Source: Eutypa lata
Taxonomy: Eukaryota > Ascomycota > Sordariomycetes > Xylariales > Diatrypaceae
Direction: 5' to 3'
DNA length: 10,650 nt
Assembly: GCA_022661535.1 (NCBI GenBank)
Contig: JAKULF010000029.1
Coordinates: forward strand, 1 to 10,650
A program made the position numbers and the translations under genes. Positions 9,301 to 10,650 of this stretch are shown here, piece after piece (position 1 is the first letter of the stretch; the number at the start of each line of letters is the position of its first letter). The notes under the pieces were generated by a model, which made no database searches, was not told the DNA's origin, and saw only the letters and a program-made list of their open reading frames with translations.

Positions 9301-10155
9301 CAAAATGTTTATCCTTAAAATTTAGTTTAAACGAATTATAAAACATGTTAAGTTGCTCTTTCAAAACGTTAGGTGTAATTATAGGATTGTTAGAACAAAT
9401 AAGACTGTATCAATAATATTTATTACGCTTAGGGTTTTTAAACTCACTAAAATCAAACATTTTATTTTGGTTAGATTCTGAATTATAAGTTGATGTAGAA
9501 TAGTTTGCTTTCGATACGGATCTAAAATCCTTATAATTCTTCATCAAACGGTTGAAATTCCCTTTGATAGGACGAGTTAATAATTCCTTTTTATCTTTCC
9601 TGATGTTACTATCAGGTGTAAAAATTATTCTAATTATACCGGATGAAGAGTAGAGTCTATCTCTATATTTATTCTTCTCCCCATTTAAATAATCTCATAT
9701 TTGTTCTCTTATTGTCTCAATTGTAGTAAGATATTTTTGGGTCATATCTTCTTTTGTTATAGCTATAAATCTCAAAATAGTTACATTTTTAGCTCCCCTA
9801 TAAGCCATAATAGACATTCTATATATGATACCAGAATTTATATGAGAAGATAAAGCCTCATTAAGTTGTGAATTATATAGAGTGTCTATATAATCACCTT
9901 TCACCCCAAACTCAAATAAAACACTATGTGGTATATAGAGAACAATAACCCCCTTCGATGAGGCTTTTTCTTATGTTTACCTATAGGACTTCTATCTAAT
10001 GTAACTATAGCAGATATTCTTTTATATACGTAATCAGGTGTAACACTACTCATATAACGCGGGAGAAAAATTTGCTGTTCTGTTAATAAAGGCGGGGTAA
10101 AAAATCCAAATAAAAAAGTATGAGGAAGATTTCTGTTGTTTAAAATTTTCATCAT
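6311..10155 (-). CDS. dpo: Protein-primed family B DNA polymerase of a mitochondrial linear plasmid (copy 2, one-base frameshift)
   Basis: Full-length dpo, about 1281 residues from the ATG at 10153-10155 to TAG at 6311-6313, read in table 4. Residue numbers include the base missing here. Exonuclease motifs: Exo I D533-x-E, Exo II HNFSYFD (N591, D596), Exo III YCNID (D728). Then comes a YGG motif, followed by palm motif A DVNSLYP (D809), motif B KLLMNGLFGR (K939), motif C IDTDG (D1034, D1036), KFY (a KxY) and KGLK. This order is that of the protein-primed polymerases of invertrons and phi29-like phages. About 530 residues precede Exo I and may include the terminal protein; this is inference. 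The C-terminus carries a tail of 9-residue repeats. One T is missing at 9965-9969 compared with copy 1, which shifts the frame; the downstream frame is otherwise open, so a sequencing error is likely. In-frame GTG at 10210-10212 is an alternative start. The gene converges on rpo. Confidence 0.93.
6393..6620 (-). repeat. 27-bp tandem repeat encoding a 9-residue Leu/Pro/Cys repeat tail of dpo
   Basis: Eight units of 27 bp lie at 6393-6608 with a degenerate ninth after. On the minus strand in table 4 each gives nine residues with the pattern P-x-x-x-x-L-x-C-L. One subtype reads PKWEELPCL or PKWQQLPCL, the other PILDQLLCL. Every Trp in them is a TGA codon. Units of each subtype are nearly identical, which suggests recent expansion. 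The tail comes after the last polymerase motif and a segment that looks like the usual end of these enzymes. A weak resemblance to leucine-rich repeats is only in the spacing of Leu; the period is far shorter than in that family. Confidence 0.9.
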
Positions 10156-10621
10156 TGATATAATATATAATTGAGATGGTGAATTCGCAGCATGCAACAA
10201 ATATTTCACCACAGAGTTGTTTATACTAGCTAAAATATGCTACTTTTTAACAAGTCCAGCTATACTATTTACCCTAATAAAAGATAAAATATAGAGTTTA
10301 AAAAATCCTATTTAAAGCGCAAGATGTACAGTAAAAATAAGCCTTTTCCCCTTTTCAGGAGTGTAAGTGAGAGGATAACAAAAGTTTGAGTCTCCCCTCA
10401 TAAGGATGTGGTGAAAAATGTTAAATTTTTATTTTCTGTTTTTTATCTAGTAAAATTGAAATGGGGAGGAATCTAAGTTAAATGTAAGATTTTTTTCTTC
10501 AAAATATGGGGTTTATCTTCCTAAAAGAGAAAAAATCTTTAAAATTGCAGAGCATTTCAAAAATCAAAAAACAAATAAAAATATATTCTTAATACAATGA
10601 GCCCCTTTCTCATTATACAAG
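10064..10621. repeat. Terminal inverted repeat, dpo side (copy 2)
   Basis: Second reading of 2236-2791. It differs only in homopolymers: six A instead of five in the TTTAAAAAATCC segment (10298-10310), and four C instead of three in GTCTCCCCTCA (about 10391-10400). It carries the first 25 codons of the second dpo copy. Confidence 0.92.
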
Positions 10622-10650
10622 ATAAATCTTGCATAATAAGAAAGGCTCAT
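10591..10650. other. Second TIR-TIR junction, cut by window end
   Basis: This repeats the junction at 2761-2822 with the same ATAAAT centre (10622-10627) and the same two arm mismatches, then enters the next rpo-side TIR. The run of four G in the right arm is reduced to two here (AAAGGCTCAT at the very end), which looks like read-end or consensus error. Confidence 0.85.

Overview
This window reads as a linear mitochondrial plasmid (invertron) of a fungus, covered about 1.36 times. Four observations support this. The DNA is very AT-rich. TGA is used in frame for tryptophan in both large genes, as in translation table 4. The only two large genes are a T7/mitochondrial-type single-subunit RNA polymerase (rpo) and a protein-primed family B DNA polymerase (dpo), in convergent orientation. 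The pair is flanked by terminal inverted repeats (TIRs) of about 550 bp. The exact host cannot be named from the sequence.

Layout: 1-2327 (minus strand) is the N-terminal 60% of dpo, cut by the window start. 2236-2791 is the dpo-side TIR and 2798-3344 the rpo-side TIR; they meet head to head at a near-palindrome with a 6-nt centre (2792-2797). rpo runs 3258-5999 on the plus strand and is intact in table 4, with seven TGA Trp codons. 6000-6310 is a non-coding stretch between the two gene ends and holds a GC-rich hairpin. A second, full-length copy of dpo runs 10155 down to 6311 on the minus strand. 10064-10621 is the dpo-side TIR again, and the last bases enter the next rpo-side TIR. Bases 1-2822 and 7830-10650 are the same sequence with an offset of about 7829. 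One plasmid unit is therefore about 7.83 kb, and the repeat reflects a concatemer, a circle or assembler wrap-around rather than a gene duplication.

The two copies differ only by homopolymer length wherever I compared them. One such difference (6 versus 5 T) breaks the second dpo copy near its N-terminus; the first copy is open there and is probably the correct reading.

How it works together: dpo would replicate the element from its termini by protein priming, and rpo would transcribe both genes inside the mitochondrion. The most unusual features are these. The TIRs run into both genes, so the two polymerases share an identical N-terminus of 25 residues (44 if an upstream GTG is used). A 5-bp slip (AACAG) at the inner edge of the TIR puts the two genes into different frames. 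rpo has a microsatellite-encoded Asn/Arg-Asn/Met-Asn tract right after the TIR. dpo ends in a tail of eight or more near-identical 9-residue Leu/Pro/Cys repeats. I see no tRNA, rRNA, CRISPR array or insertion sequence.
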